This document shows positions 49,700-58,517 of a DNA stretch of 64,000 nucleotides, piece by piece. Source of the DNA: Eubacteriales bacterium (GTDB taxonomy: Bacteria > Bacillota > Clostridia > Oscillospirales > CAG-382); contig JAQWDK010000004.1 of assembly GCA_028705495.1 (NCBI GenBank), forward strand, positions 131,865-195,864. Direction: 5' to 3'. The notes beneath the pieces are model-generated. The model was given only the letters and a program-made list of their open reading frames with translations, was not told the DNA's origin and searched no databases. The position numbers and the translations under genes are program-made. Position 1 is the first letter of the stretch. Each line of letters starts with the position of its first letter.

Positions 49700-51884
49700 C
49701 TTTAAAGTATTTAACAATGCTTGAGCCGTCTCCCATCCATTCCTTCAGCCTTAGCCCTGCATTCATGAGAGTATCGCCGTGATATTCATCACCCGTTGCT
49801 ACATCAACATAAATTTTTGTCGGATCAAGTCCTCTGAGCCGCACAAAATATGTGTGATTTATAACAACACGCATTGAAACAAAGGTTAGGAGAGCTTCAT
49901 TTTTGTCTTCGGAAACATATTCCCAAGCGCAGTAGTAGTTATTGTCATAAGGACTTATAAGGCGATAGAAGTCACCAAAATTGATGATGTGATAATATTT
50001 ATGATAGGACTCAACCTGTTCTTTAACAAGTTGTTTTTCCTCAACGCTGAGCTTGTTTAGGTCAAGCTCGTACCCAAAAGCACCAGCCATAGCCACATTT
50101 CCGCGAGTTTTGAAGGAAGTTGCTCTTCCAGTTTGGTGATTAGGACTTGCAGATACATGAGCGCTCATTGATGAAGCAGGGTAAGCGAATGAAGTGCCAT
50201 ACTGTATATAGCAGCGTTCGATTGCGTCAGTATTATCGCTTGTCCATATCTGTGGTGAGTAGTAGAGCATCGCCGGGTCAAATCTGCCGCCACCACCGGA
50301 ACAGCCTTCGAAAAGCACATTTGGGAAAGCTGTTATAAGCCTTTCGAGCAGCTCATAGAGACCGAGAACATAACGGTGAAACACTTCATGCTGCTGTTCG
50401 GGCGGTAAAAGCTCACTTCCAACTTCAGAAAGGTTACGGTTGAAATCCCATTTTACATAAGCGATATTTGAGGAGGAAAGAATTTCAGACATAACATTAA
50501 AAAGGTAATCTCTTACATCCTTCCTTGACATATCAAGGACAAGTTGTTGTCTACCGGTAGACCTGTCTCGTCCATTGACATGCAGACACCAGTCAGGGTG
50601 GGCTTCATAGAGCTTAGAAATGGGTGAAATCATCTCTGGTTCAAACCAGATACCGAACTTTAGACCAAGGTCGTTAACACGCTTAACGAGCGCATCAAGC
50701 CCTCCTGAGATCTTATCTTCGTTTACAAACCAGTCGCCGAGAGAACTGTGGTCATCGTTGCGGTTTCCAAACCAACCGTCATCCATAACAAGCATTTCGA
50801 TACCAAGCTCTGCAGCGTCTTTTGCTATATTTACGAGCTTGTCGGAGTTGAACTCGAAATATGTCGCTTCCCAGTTGTTGACGAGTATCGGTCGTTTAGC
50901 ATCTCGCCAAGGCCCGCGGCATAAATTCTTACGGTATAATCTATGATAAGTATGAGAGAGCTTTTCTAAACCAGCATCTGAATAAACCATAACAACCTCA
51001 GGAGTTGTAAAGAAATCCCCAGGACTGAGGAGCCATTCAAAATCGGTAGGGTTAATTCCCATAATTACTCTTGTATGGTCGAAGCAGTCAACCTCTATAT
51101 CAGATGCAAAATTACCGCTGTATACAAAAGAAAACCCATATGCTTCACCAAAAGTTTCCGTCGCGGTCTTATCGCAAAGGATGACAAAGGGGTTGTGGTT
51201 GTGGCTTGAAGAACCACGCTTGCTTGCGATTGACTGTATGCCATGAATAAGGGGACTGCGCTCAAACTTTCGCTCAGCAACATGCTTGCCATGAAAATGT
51301 ATTAGGTCAAAATCAGCACGATTTAAGTCAAGTGTCATCGAATAAGCTCTATCAACCTTCAGAAGTGCATCAGAGGTGTTTCTGATCCTTACATTACGAG
51401 CAATTGCATTAAGGGACTCAAAAGCAGTGTAGCAAAGCACAACCTCAGCACCTGAGAGCGTGTCTTCCATTGTTATTTCAAGCGTTTTTGCTTCGGAGTC
51501 ACAGTTTACATAGGTTGCCGGTAAACCTTCAAGTGACGGTTTTCCGTCTATTATTTTATATGAAGCATATTTAAGTTCTGTTGATGTGCTTCCGTTAGGC
51601 ATTTTAACCGACAGCGCTGAAATTCTGAAGTCACCGGCACCATTGCAAGAATATTCCTGCGGCTGAGTGTCGAGAGAAAAATAACTACTTTCTCTCGATG
51701 GAGGAAGAGGGCTGAAAGCTGCGTTAATATGGTTATCAAGCAGATGACTAACATCGCTGTCACTTATGTGAGAGCCATAATAGAGATGAAGCAGATAGCC
51801 GTTTTCACGCACCTGCATGATGTAGGTTGAGTTCCCAGCATCAAGCCGGAAGAGCTTTTTTTGGTCGTTGACGGTTATGGGCAT
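49689..51884 (-). CDS. alpha-galactosidase, glycoside hydrolase family 36
   Basis: A 731-aa intracellular enzyme without signal peptide. The N-terminal beta domain is followed by the barrel with VMDDGWFGNRNDD, YVKWDFNR (nucleophile Asp about 479), CSGGGGRFDPAML and WTSDNTDAIER (acid/base Asp about 547). It releases galactose from raffinose-type oligosaccharides. A sugar ABC ATPase of MsmK type is encoded 4 kb away, but no permease is adjacent. Confidence 0.94.
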   Translation of the reverse strand: MPITVNDQKKLFRLDAGNSTYIMQVRENGYLLHLYYGSHISDSDVSHLLDNHINAAFSPLPPSRESSYFSLDTQPQEYSCNGAGDFRISALSVKMPNGSTSTELKYASYKIIDGKPSLEGLPATYVNCDSEAKTLEITMEDTLSGAEVVLCYTAFESLNAIARNVRIRNTSDALLKVDRAYSMTLDLNRADFDLIHFHGKHVAERKFERSPLIHGIQSIASKRGSSSHNHNPFVILCDKTATETFGEAYGFSFVYSGNFASDIEVDCFDHTRVIMGINPTDFEWLLSPGDFFTTPEVVMVYSDAGLEKLSHTYHRLYRKNLCRGPWRDAKRPILVNNWEATYFEFNSDKLVNIAKDAAELGIEMLVMDDGWFGNRNDDHSSLGDWFVNEDKISGGLDALVKRVNDLGLKFGIWFEPEMISPISKLYEAHPDWCLHVNGRDRSTGRQQLVLDMSRKDVRDYLFNVMSEILSSSNIAYVKWDFNRNLSEVGSELLPPEQQHEVFHRYVLGLYELLERLITAFPNVLFEGCSGGGGRFDPAMLYYSPQIWTSDNTDAIERCYIQYGTSFAYPASSMSAHVSASPNHQTGRATSFKTRGNVAMAGAFGYELDLNKLSVEEKQLVKEQVESYHKYYHIINFGDFYRLISPYDNNYYCAWEYVSEDKNEALLTFVSMRVVINHTYFVRLRGLDPTKIYVDVATGDEYHGDTLMNAGLRLKEWMGDGSSIVKYFKAKE

Positions 51885-51905
51885 TATTTATACCATGCCT
51901 TTCAG

Positions 51906-53588
51906 TTAGAGTGAAGTGTATAAAAGGAAAGAACACAAGGAGAAAACCGTTGCGGTGATAGTTGCGGTGTTTGTAAAGAGCTTTTCGTATTTTCCTTTGA
52001 TATTTGTCATAGAAATGCCGAGGAAGAGCGCACCGATGATGACCGTCGGGACGATGTATCTGAAGTCCATTGAACAGTCGTGGGGATAGTCAAAGCTGAA
52101 CTTCACAAAAGACAGCATAATTGTTGCGTAAAGCACACCAAAAAACGCTCTGAAAGGAGCGGATATTATATCCGAACGCTTTAAGACGAAATAGATTATT
52201 GCGATAAGTGAAACCACACAAATAAGAACATTTGCGTAGAACAGGATGTTTGAAACTAACCTTAAGAAAGCAGAGTTCTTACCGATGTAGTATTCACCGA
52301 AAATTGATGTTTTGAGGATCATCATACCGATTGTATGCTCACGGTAGGTATAACCAAAATTTGAACCTCTTGCCATCCACACATCTGAGTATCTAAAGTC
52401 GAAAAGCCTTTCCCATACGCTGTAATTGCCTACATACTGAGGATGCCCTTCAATTTTTATGCGTGGAACATAGGTTATCGGAACACCGTCTTTGATAAGG
52501 TTTCTTATCCCCCAACCAAGACCGAGGGGGAATACAGCTAATGCAAACGCAGAAAACTGTAGCACTAACTTTTTATATAACTTGCTCTCGAAGAATTTGA
52601 TGACAAAGAGAACAGCAACTGCGGGTGCTACTAAAGCTGCAGAAAGCTTCGACATCATACCTAAACCTACAGCAAGCGCAACTTTGAGTATGTTTATAAG
52701 GCTTGGTTTCTTGTACCAGTTGAGAGCGGTCAAGATAGCGGCAAGAAACATTGTTATAGAAAGGATATCGTTGTTCGCACTGCCAGCCAAAATTGTAAAA
52801 GTAGGATGGAATGCGACAAGCGAAAGAGCAGTCAGAACCGAGCTGTTTTTCAGCTTAAAGAAGGTGAAAATCTTATAAGAAATAACCATCGAAGCCGAAG
52901 AGAAGAACAGCGTCAAAATCTGCAAGTTTTCTTTTGCAATGGCATAATATTCAGCTTGGTTTAGTTCAGTTATAAAAGGGGAAGCAACAAACATCTGAAT
53001 CTTCATCCAGAGTGCGGCAACAAAATAATAGAACGGAGGATGATAGAGCTGATTTACACCGTCTGTAACTACAGTCGGTAGAGAAGAGAAGTTGTTTTTA
53101 TAGAAGAATTCGATATAATTAAAATGCCCGTTTGAATTTCCGAAATCATGCTGATAAGAGTTTATGTTGATTGATAAAACATAAGTGAGCCTCATTAGAA
53201 AACCGAGTACAAAAATCAGCATCACGATTTTTCGCTGTGTCAGCTCATTTCTTGCACTCAGTATCATAAAGAGCATAAAAACAGCTAAAAGACCGAAGGC
53301 GAGGATCGCTTTTTCGGGATGTGCGTATGTCAGGTATGTGTAGTTAATAAGCCCGACAACTACCGTAATAATCGTTTCGAGCAAATAAAGACGTGACGAG
53401 GTCAGATATGGCTTCATCGCAAGGGAGATAAGTGCTATGAGTGCGATTTGTACAACTGCTAAAAACAAAAAGGTACCGGGTTGTACGAGGCTGTTTTTTG
53501 TCTGGTCAAAAATAGTGAAGCTAACACAAACTAAGAACAATGTTATGAAGGGATGCCTTATTACCAGTTTTTTAATTCTGTCCTGCAT
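51906..53588 (-). CDS. GT39-type membrane glycosyltransferase
   Basis: A 560-aa protein with about 12 helices. The first extracytoplasmic loop carries SYQHDFGNSNGHFNY, placing the Asp/Glu and His typical of PMT/ArnT-like enzymes, and YHPPFYYFVAALWMK follows. Such enzymes use polyprenyl-phosphate sugars to glycosylate proteins or lipids outside the membrane. The substrate is unknown. It begins 30 bp after the U32 gene on the same strand. Confidence 0.82.
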   Translation of the reverse strand: MQDRIKKLVIRHPFITLFLVCVSFTIFDQTKNSLVQPGTFLFLAVVQIALIALISLAMKPYLTSSRLYLLETIITVVVGLINYTYLTYAHPEKAILAFGLLAVFMLFMILSARNELTQRKIVMLIFVLGFLMRLTYVLSININSYQHDFGNSNGHFNYIEFFYKNNFSSLPTVVTDGVNQLYHPPFYYFVAALWMKIQMFVASPFITELNQAEYYAIAKENLQILTLFFSSASMVISYKIFTFFKLKNSSVLTALSLVAFHPTFTILAGSANNDILSITMFLAAILTALNWYKKPSLINILKVALAVGLGMMSKLSAALVAPAVAVLFVIKFFESKLYKKLVLQFSAFALAVFPLGLGWGIRNLIKDGVPITYVPRIKIEGHPQYVGNYSVWERLFDFRYSDVWMARGSNFGYTYREHTIGMMILKTSIFGEYYIGKNSAFLRLVSNILFYANVLICVVSLIAIIYFVLKRSDIISAPFRAFFGVLYATIMLSFVKFSFDYPHDCSMDFRYIVPTVIIGALFLGISMTNIKGKYEKLFTNTATITATVFSLCSFLLYTSL

Positions 53589-53617
53589 ATCAGAATTCCT
53601 TTCGTCAAGGTGTTTAT

Positions 53618-55450
53618 TTACTGAAAATAACCTCTGGTGAATGGCTTAACAGCTGTAGAGGATTGTTCACCCATTTTAATAACTGATTTTATTTTGTCAG
53701 ATTTCTCATCAGTGAAAAGATATATTTTACCACTGATTCCGCACTGCTTGAGTTCCTTCTTTTTGTCAAGAAGATAGAGTGGAACGGAGTTGAAGATAAC
53801 GTTCCTGTGAGCGTATTCTCTAAAAATCGGAAAAACAGCACCGGTTCTGTCAGTCAGCATAAATTTGCAGTTTGTTCTGTTGCGATCGCAGTTTTTGTTT
53901 TCTGCAGATTCGATAATACAGTTCTCAGTATACATCAGGGGTAGCTTGCCATAAACAACAAGCTCGACCGGGAGAGGCTTTTTCATAGATTTTAGTGCGC
54001 CAATACCGACTTCAGGAGAGAGCGCAATAGTTGAAAGCTTGTCCTTATAAAAATCAAGTGTAAGCTCGTTTACAGCGTTAAGAGCGATGTCGCCATGTAA
54101 ACTGAAACCCATACCGTCACAAAGGTTAAGTTGCGATAGGTTCGTTATAACAAGATCAGAAATTCCCTCATCCTTCGCATTACTAAGAAGCTTTACCACA
54201 ACAGCTTTATCGCTATCGGTGCAGACAGCAGGCATAATTACTCTGATTTTTATATTACCTTTTGCGTAATCATGGGGTATTTTGTTAATCTTCCAGAGGG
54301 GGATGTCAATATAAGCTGCGGGTTCGGGAAATTTTATGTCTTTAGGAATATCACCATAAAATCGGAAAACATCATAGTTTAGTGGTTTTATATAGTCAAT
54401 TACCTTATCTTGTGGTTCATTTATTGTATAAACCGTAGGAGAAGGTGGTTGATTGCAGAATTCGGGACGAGATTTTAGAAGAGGATAATAATCGAGCTTC
54501 TTAGAGCTTTCTTTTGATGTGATTTTATCAGTCTCAGTGCGGTAACCGAACATATTGCGACCGGGTTTTGAAAATAGATAGCCGTCAGTAAAACCTTGCC
54601 TTGAGAAAAGCCTGTCGAGATAGAGCATCTCTTCTTTTGTCGCATCTCTTTTTTTGTCTATAAGGCGTCTGTAAACTGATACAACACCAGCAACATAATC
54701 CGGGCTTTTCATCCTGCCTTCGATTTTAAGCGATGTAACACCTGAATCCATCAGCTTTGTAACGCTCCCTGCAAGGCAAAGGTCCTTTAGGCTGAGAGGA
54801 AAGCGGTTCGCACTTTTGTAGGGTAAACGGCAGGGCTGAGCACACTCGCCGCGATTACCGCTGCGTTTTCCGATCATGGACGACATAAGGCATCCACCGC
54901 TTTGGGAGACACATAAAGCACCGTGAACAAAAACCTCAGTTTCAACACCTGAAGCTGCGGCTTTTTTTATGTCCGAAAGGTTCATCTCCCGCGCAAGTAC
55001 GATTCGTGTTATGCCAATTTCTTTTAGTAAATCGGAAGCATCAGCACTGTGCAGTCTCATCTGGGTACTTGCGTGAAGGGGCATATCGGGGAGATTTTTA
55101 TGAAGCATAGATGCAAAGCCGATATCCTGAATTATGAAAGCATCGGGGGATATTTTCTCTGCAAGCTCAGAAGCATATCTGAGTGCAGCGCGAAGCTCTC
55201 TATCATAGAGGATCGTATTCATCGTAATATAAAGCTTAACCTTAAAAAGGCGGCATAAGTCTGCCGCCCTTTTCATTTCATCAAGCTCAAAATTTGAAGC
55301 GTTTGCACGGGCATTAAACCCTTTTCCACCTAAATATACTGCGTTGCATCCTGAATAAACCGCGGCGCATACAGCCTCAAAGCTCCCAGCCGGTGCAAGG
55401 AGTTCGGGTTTTTTTATAGCGTTCGCAGTTAAAACTTTTTGAGCGTCCAT
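53618..55450 (-). CDS. U32-family peptidase-like protein with DUF3656, RlhA-like
   Basis: A 610-aa protein. The N-terminal U32 domain has PELLAPAGSFEAVCAAVYSG, FVHGALCVSQSGGCLMSS, GECAQPCRLPY and SLKIEGRMKSPDY, with the four Cys of the Fe-S site. The long C-terminal extension includes further Cys and ends PFTRGYF. This architecture matches RlhA, which hydroxylates a cytidine of 23S rRNA. Its ATG shares one base with the acpP stop (TAATG). A shorter paralog is encoded at 35591. Confidence 0.85.
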   Translation of the reverse strand: MDAQKVLTANAIKKPELLAPAGSFEAVCAAVYSGCNAVYLGGKGFNARANASNFELDEMKRAADLCRLFKVKLYITMNTILYDRELRAALRYASELAEKISPDAFIIQDIGFASMLHKNLPDMPLHASTQMRLHSADASDLLKEIGITRIVLAREMNLSDIKKAAASGVETEVFVHGALCVSQSGGCLMSSMIGKRSGNRGECAQPCRLPYKSANRFPLSLKDLCLAGSVTKLMDSGVTSLKIEGRMKSPDYVAGVVSVYRRLIDKKRDATKEEMLYLDRLFSRQGFTDGYLFSKPGRNMFGYRTETDKITSKESSKKLDYYPLLKSRPEFCNQPPSPTVYTINEPQDKVIDYIKPLNYDVFRFYGDIPKDIKFPEPAAYIDIPLWKINKIPHDYAKGNIKIRVIMPAVCTDSDKAVVVKLLSNAKDEGISDLVITNLSQLNLCDGMGFSLHGDIALNAVNELTLDFYKDKLSTIALSPEVGIGALKSMKKPLPVELVVYGKLPLMYTENCIIESAENKNCDRNRTNCKFMLTDRTGAVFPIFREYAHRNVIFNSVPLYLLDKKKELKQCGISGKIYLFTDEKSDKIKSVIKMGEQSSTAVKPFTRGYFQ

Positions 55451-55677
55451 TATTTTTTATGGCTCTCAAGGTAAGTGGCTATATCCTTTACCGTCTTTAG
55501 TCCCCCAACATCATCGTCAGGAATTGTAATGTTAAACTGTTCTTCTATTACCATGAGCATTTCAACAATATCAAGAGAATCAGCGCCAAGATCCTCCATT
55601 ATATTGGAATTGTCGTTTATTTCTTCTTTCGAAATACGTAGTTGTTTTGCGAGAACGTTTTTAATTTTATCAATCAT
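55450..55677 (-). CDS. acpP: acyl carrier protein
   Basis: A 75-aa acidic four-helix protein with the phosphopantetheine site LGADSLDIVEMLM. It carries acyl chains in fatty acid synthesis. The next gene, a U32 protein, overlaps it by one base, an unusual partner. GGAGAT lies about 6 bases before the ATG. No fab genes are nearby. Confidence 0.95.
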   Translation of the reverse strand: MIDKIKNVLAKQLRISKEEINDNSNIMEDLGADSLDIVEMLMVIEEQFNITIPDDDVGGLKTVKDIATYLESHKK

Positions 55678-55790
55678 AAGATTATCTCCAATTGCATTTA
55701 TAAAATATTCTTGTTCTATGATATTATAAAAAAATGATATTTACAAGTAGTCCGCAATAAAATTAATTATTTGTTAATATAAATTACTCT

Positions 55791-55832
55791 AAAAAAGCGA
55801 CAGCACTCCGAAAAGGCTGCCGCTTTGATTTT
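55791..55832. terminator. terminator after the ABC ATPase gene
   Basis: AAAGCG-A-CAGC (about 55794-55804) pairs with GCTG-C-CGCTTT (about 55816-55826). A run of A residues precedes it and T6 follows it, so it can stop transcription in both directions, chiefly the minus-strand ABC gene. Confidence 0.8.
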
Positions 55833-55845
55833 TTGGTCTTTTGAT

Positions 55846-56961
55846 TTAGTGAACGATAACCTTTTCGGTGTCCTTATCAAAGATGTGCATTCTCGAGGTA
55901 TCGATAGCAATCTTAATTGTATCGCCGCTTCTTGCCTTCGAGCGGGAAGAAACGCGGGAAATAAGGTTGACTTCTTCGTTTACGCTCAGGTAGAGATATA
56001 CTTCTGCACCCATAAGCTCTGTAACTTCAACATTTGTTGTTAGAGTGCTCTCGGGGAACTGGCTGAGATAAAGGGGCTCGTCGTGGATAAGTTCAGGACG
56101 GATACCGACTATAACCTCTTTGCCGATGTAAGCCTGAAGATCTTCGTTTGCTGCTTTTTCCGCAGGGAGCTTGAGAAGGTTTTCGTCAAAGCTGAAGAAA
56201 ACATCAGCACCTTTCTTTACAAGCTTGCCTGTTATGAAGTTCATCGGAGGTGTTCCGATAAAGCCGGCGACGAATATATTGCAAGGATAATCGTAGAGTT
56301 TCTGGGGACTATCAACCTGCTGAATAAGACCGTCCTTCATAACAACGATTCTCGTTGCCATCGTCATAGCTTCAACCTGGTCATGGGTAACATATATAAA
56401 GGTTGTACCAAGTTTCTTGTGAAGGATTGTAAGCTCTGTTCTCATGGTTGCACGGAGCTTAGCATCAAGGTTTGAAAGAGGCTCGTCAAGCAAGAATACC
56501 TTAGGTTCACGAACGATAGCACGTCCGAGAGCGACACGCTGTTTCTGACCGCCGGAAAGAGCCTTTGGTCTTCTGTCGAGAAGGTGAGTTATATCAAGGA
56601 TACGAGCTGCTTCTTCAACGCGCTTCTTGATCTGCTCCTTCGGTGTTTTTCTAAGCTTAAGACCGAATGCCATATTATCGAAAACTGTCATGTGAGGATA
56701 AAGAGCGTAGCTCTGGAACACCATCGCGATATCTCTGTCCTTTGGAGCAACGTCATTTATAAGCTTGTCGCCTATGTAAAGTTCGCCTTCTGTAATTTCT
56801 TCAAGTCCAGCAAGCATTCTCAAAGTTGTGGTTTTACCGCAACCCGAAGGACCAACAAGGATGATGAACTCTTTATCTTTTATATCAAGACTAAAGTCCG
56901 CTACAGCTGTTACACCACCCGGGAATCTTTTGAAAATGTGCCTAAATGATACACTTGCCAT
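55846..56961 (-). CDS. sugar ABC transporter ATPase, MsmK/UgpC type
   Basis: A 371-aa ATPase with Walker A GPSGCGKTT, signature LSGGQKQRVALGRAIV, Walker B VFLLDEPLSNLD and the switch His in YVTHDQVEAM. A C-terminal OB-fold regulatory domain (about 240-371) follows, typical of MsmK/MalK. Such orphan ATPases often energise several sugar importers encoded elsewhere. ATG follows AGGAGG by 7 bases. Confidence 0.93.
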   Translation of the reverse strand: MASVSFRHIFKRFPGGVTAVADFSLDIKDKEFIILVGPSGCGKTTTLRMLAGLEEITEGELYIGDKLINDVAPKDRDIAMVFQSYALYPHMTVFDNMAFGLKLRKTPKEQIKKRVEEAARILDITHLLDRRPKALSGGQKQRVALGRAIVREPKVFLLDEPLSNLDAKLRATMRTELTILHKKLGTTFIYVTHDQVEAMTMATRIVVMKDGLIQQVDSPQKLYDYPCNIFVAGFIGTPPMNFITGKLVKKGADVFFSFDENLLKLPAEKAANEDLQAYIGKEVIVGIRPELIHDEPLYLSQFPESTLTTNVEVTELMGAEVYLYLSVNEEVNLISRVSSRSKARSGDTIKIAIDTSRMHIFDKDTEKVIVH

Positions 56962-57012
56962 TTAAAAACCTCCTGAATTAAGAGCGGCGCAGGACCGTCT
57001 CTCGCATTTCGT

Positions 57013-57025
57013 TGTACATCGTACA
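57013..57025. promoter_or_regulatory. small palindrome in the ABC ATPase upstream region
   Basis: TGTAC-ATC-GTACA is a perfect 5-bp inverted repeat about 50 bp upstream of the minus-strand ATG. It might be an operator in the leader or promoter; no further evidence. Confidence 0.3.
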
Positions 57026-57145
57026 GTGAATATAATAACAGATTTCTTCGTTAATTAATAGAGTTTTATTGCCCAAAATTTCAAGGTCATCTTTAGGCGA
57101 ATCTCACAGAACGGATGTTCTATTTATACATAAATAACCTGTTTG

Positions 57146-57871
57146 TTAACGCCTTATGACGATTTTTAGGAGAATTTCTTGTTCCTCGTTCGTCAATTCG
57201 CGCAATTCTCCGCGTTTTAGAGCATCGTCAAGGTCAATCCCACCAAAACGTTTTCGTTCAAGAAAAGTGATTTTATTGCCCGTCGCTCCGAACATCCTTT
57301 TAATTTGGTGGTACTTTCCCTCCGTCAAGGTAATAAGCCCAGAACGTCTGTCTGAGAACAACTCAAGCTTTGTTTCTTTTGTCACAAGTCCATCAGCAAG
57401 CTCAAGCCCGTTTATTAAACTTTCAGCATCATCGTCGCTTACAATTTCTGCACTTTCGAAATAATAAGTTTTTTCGACATGCTTTTTAGGAGAGAGAAGC
57501 TGGTGAGCTGCATCTCCATCATTGGTGAGAATCAAAAGTCCCACAGTGTCCCGGTCGAGCCTTCCAACACAGAAAAGCCCCCTCTTCCTCTCGGCATCCG
57601 TCAACAAATCAAACACGGTAGGAAGTCCCGGTTGATCGTTTGATGAAACATAACCTTCGGGTTTGTTCATCATTATATAAACAAACGGATCATAAGTTAC
57701 TTGCAAACCGTCGAGGGTGAGGTTATCTGTTTCTCTAACCTTTAAGCCTGGGTCTTTTATAGGTTTACCATTTACAGAAATGCGACCCTTGGAAGCCGCA
57801 GCTTTAACCTCTCGGCGAGATAGTTTACCTTGGGAAGATATTATTTTGTCAATTCTTTCAAAGTATGTCAT
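57146..57871 (-). CDS. pseudouridine synthase, RsuA/RluB family
   Basis: A 241-aa protein. An S4 domain (about 1-60, RIDKIISSQGKLSRREVKAA) precedes the synthase domain with MMNKPEGYVSSNDQ, CVGRLDRDTVGLLILTNDGD (catalytic Asp in GRLD) and EGKYHQIKRMFG. It isomerises a uridine in 16S or 23S rRNA. ATG 57871 has GGA at 8 bases; a GTG five codons upstream is an alternative. Confidence 0.9.
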   Translation of the reverse strand: MTYFERIDKIISSQGKLSRREVKAAASKGRISVNGKPIKDPGLKVRETDNLTLDGLQVTYDPFVYIMMNKPEGYVSSNDQPGLPTVFDLLTDAERKRGLFCVGRLDRDTVGLLILTNDGDAAHQLLSPKKHVEKTYYFESAEIVSDDDAESLINGLELADGLVTKETKLELFSDRRSGLITLTEGKYHQIKRMFGATGNKITFLERKRFGGIDLDDALKRGELRELTNEEQEILLKIVIRR

Positions 57872-57953
57872 TTTAAATTCCGTCACTTAAGCTTTATACA
57901 ACATCGACCGGCTGCCGATGGAAAAAAGGCAACCGGAGATGCAGATAGCAAAT

Positions 57954-58424
57954 TTATGGTTTTTCAAATCCGTGGACAAAACCTTCACCATCAAGAGAGC
58001 AAATATCTCCTGCAATGACTTTACCTTTGTAAACGAGCATATTTGCCATTACTCTGCCTTCGAAATCGTAGTTTTCGACTTCGTATGTATAGCGTGTCAC
58101 CTTGCGTCCTTGATACTTCATCAAGTTCAGCCCTTGGGCTTTTTGGATGTCGTTGTAAGCATCATAGACTGTGTCGAATTCGTCGGGAACCATAATTTCC
58201 TTTATCTCCAACGGCTCGGGATTTACATCATAACCGAACTGCTCGAGAAAATCAAGTCTTCCGACATTTGTACCGACATCATCAAAATCAACTGCCGCAG
58301 CCGCGACTTCGCCAGACGATCCGTTTGTTGGTATAACAGTAACAAGAGCGACCAGCACAGCAACGGAAAGCAGCACAACACCAAAGAATTTTATCGTTGA
58401 AGCTTTCAGCGTGTAAATAAACAT
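57954..58424 (-). CDS. DUF4830-type membrane-anchored protein
   Basis: A 156-aa protein with one N-terminal hydrophobic segment (about 10-32), probably a signal anchor, then a short Ser/Gly/Ala linker and a domain with FLEQFGYDVNPEP, VPDEFDTVYDAYNDIQKAQG and MLVYKGKVIAGDICS. This corresponds to DUF4830, of unknown function, common in clostridia. ATG 58424 lies 10 bases after AAAGGA; a TTG three codons earlier is too close to it. Confidence 0.7.
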   Translation of the reverse strand: MFIYTLKASTIKFFGVVLLSVAVLVALVTVIPTNGSSGEVAAAAVDFDDVGTNVGRLDFLEQFGYDVNPEPLEIKEIMVPDEFDTVYDAYNDIQKAQGLNLMKYQGRKVTRYTYEVENYDFEGRVMANMLVYKGKVIAGDICSLDGEGFVHGFEKP

Positions 58425-58517
58425 ATTGCGCAAATCCTTTCGTATTTTGTACTACATTGATATGCGCGTATGCCTTTCTTTATGAGAACAATCTTATGTA
58501 TTAATTAATACAATCGA

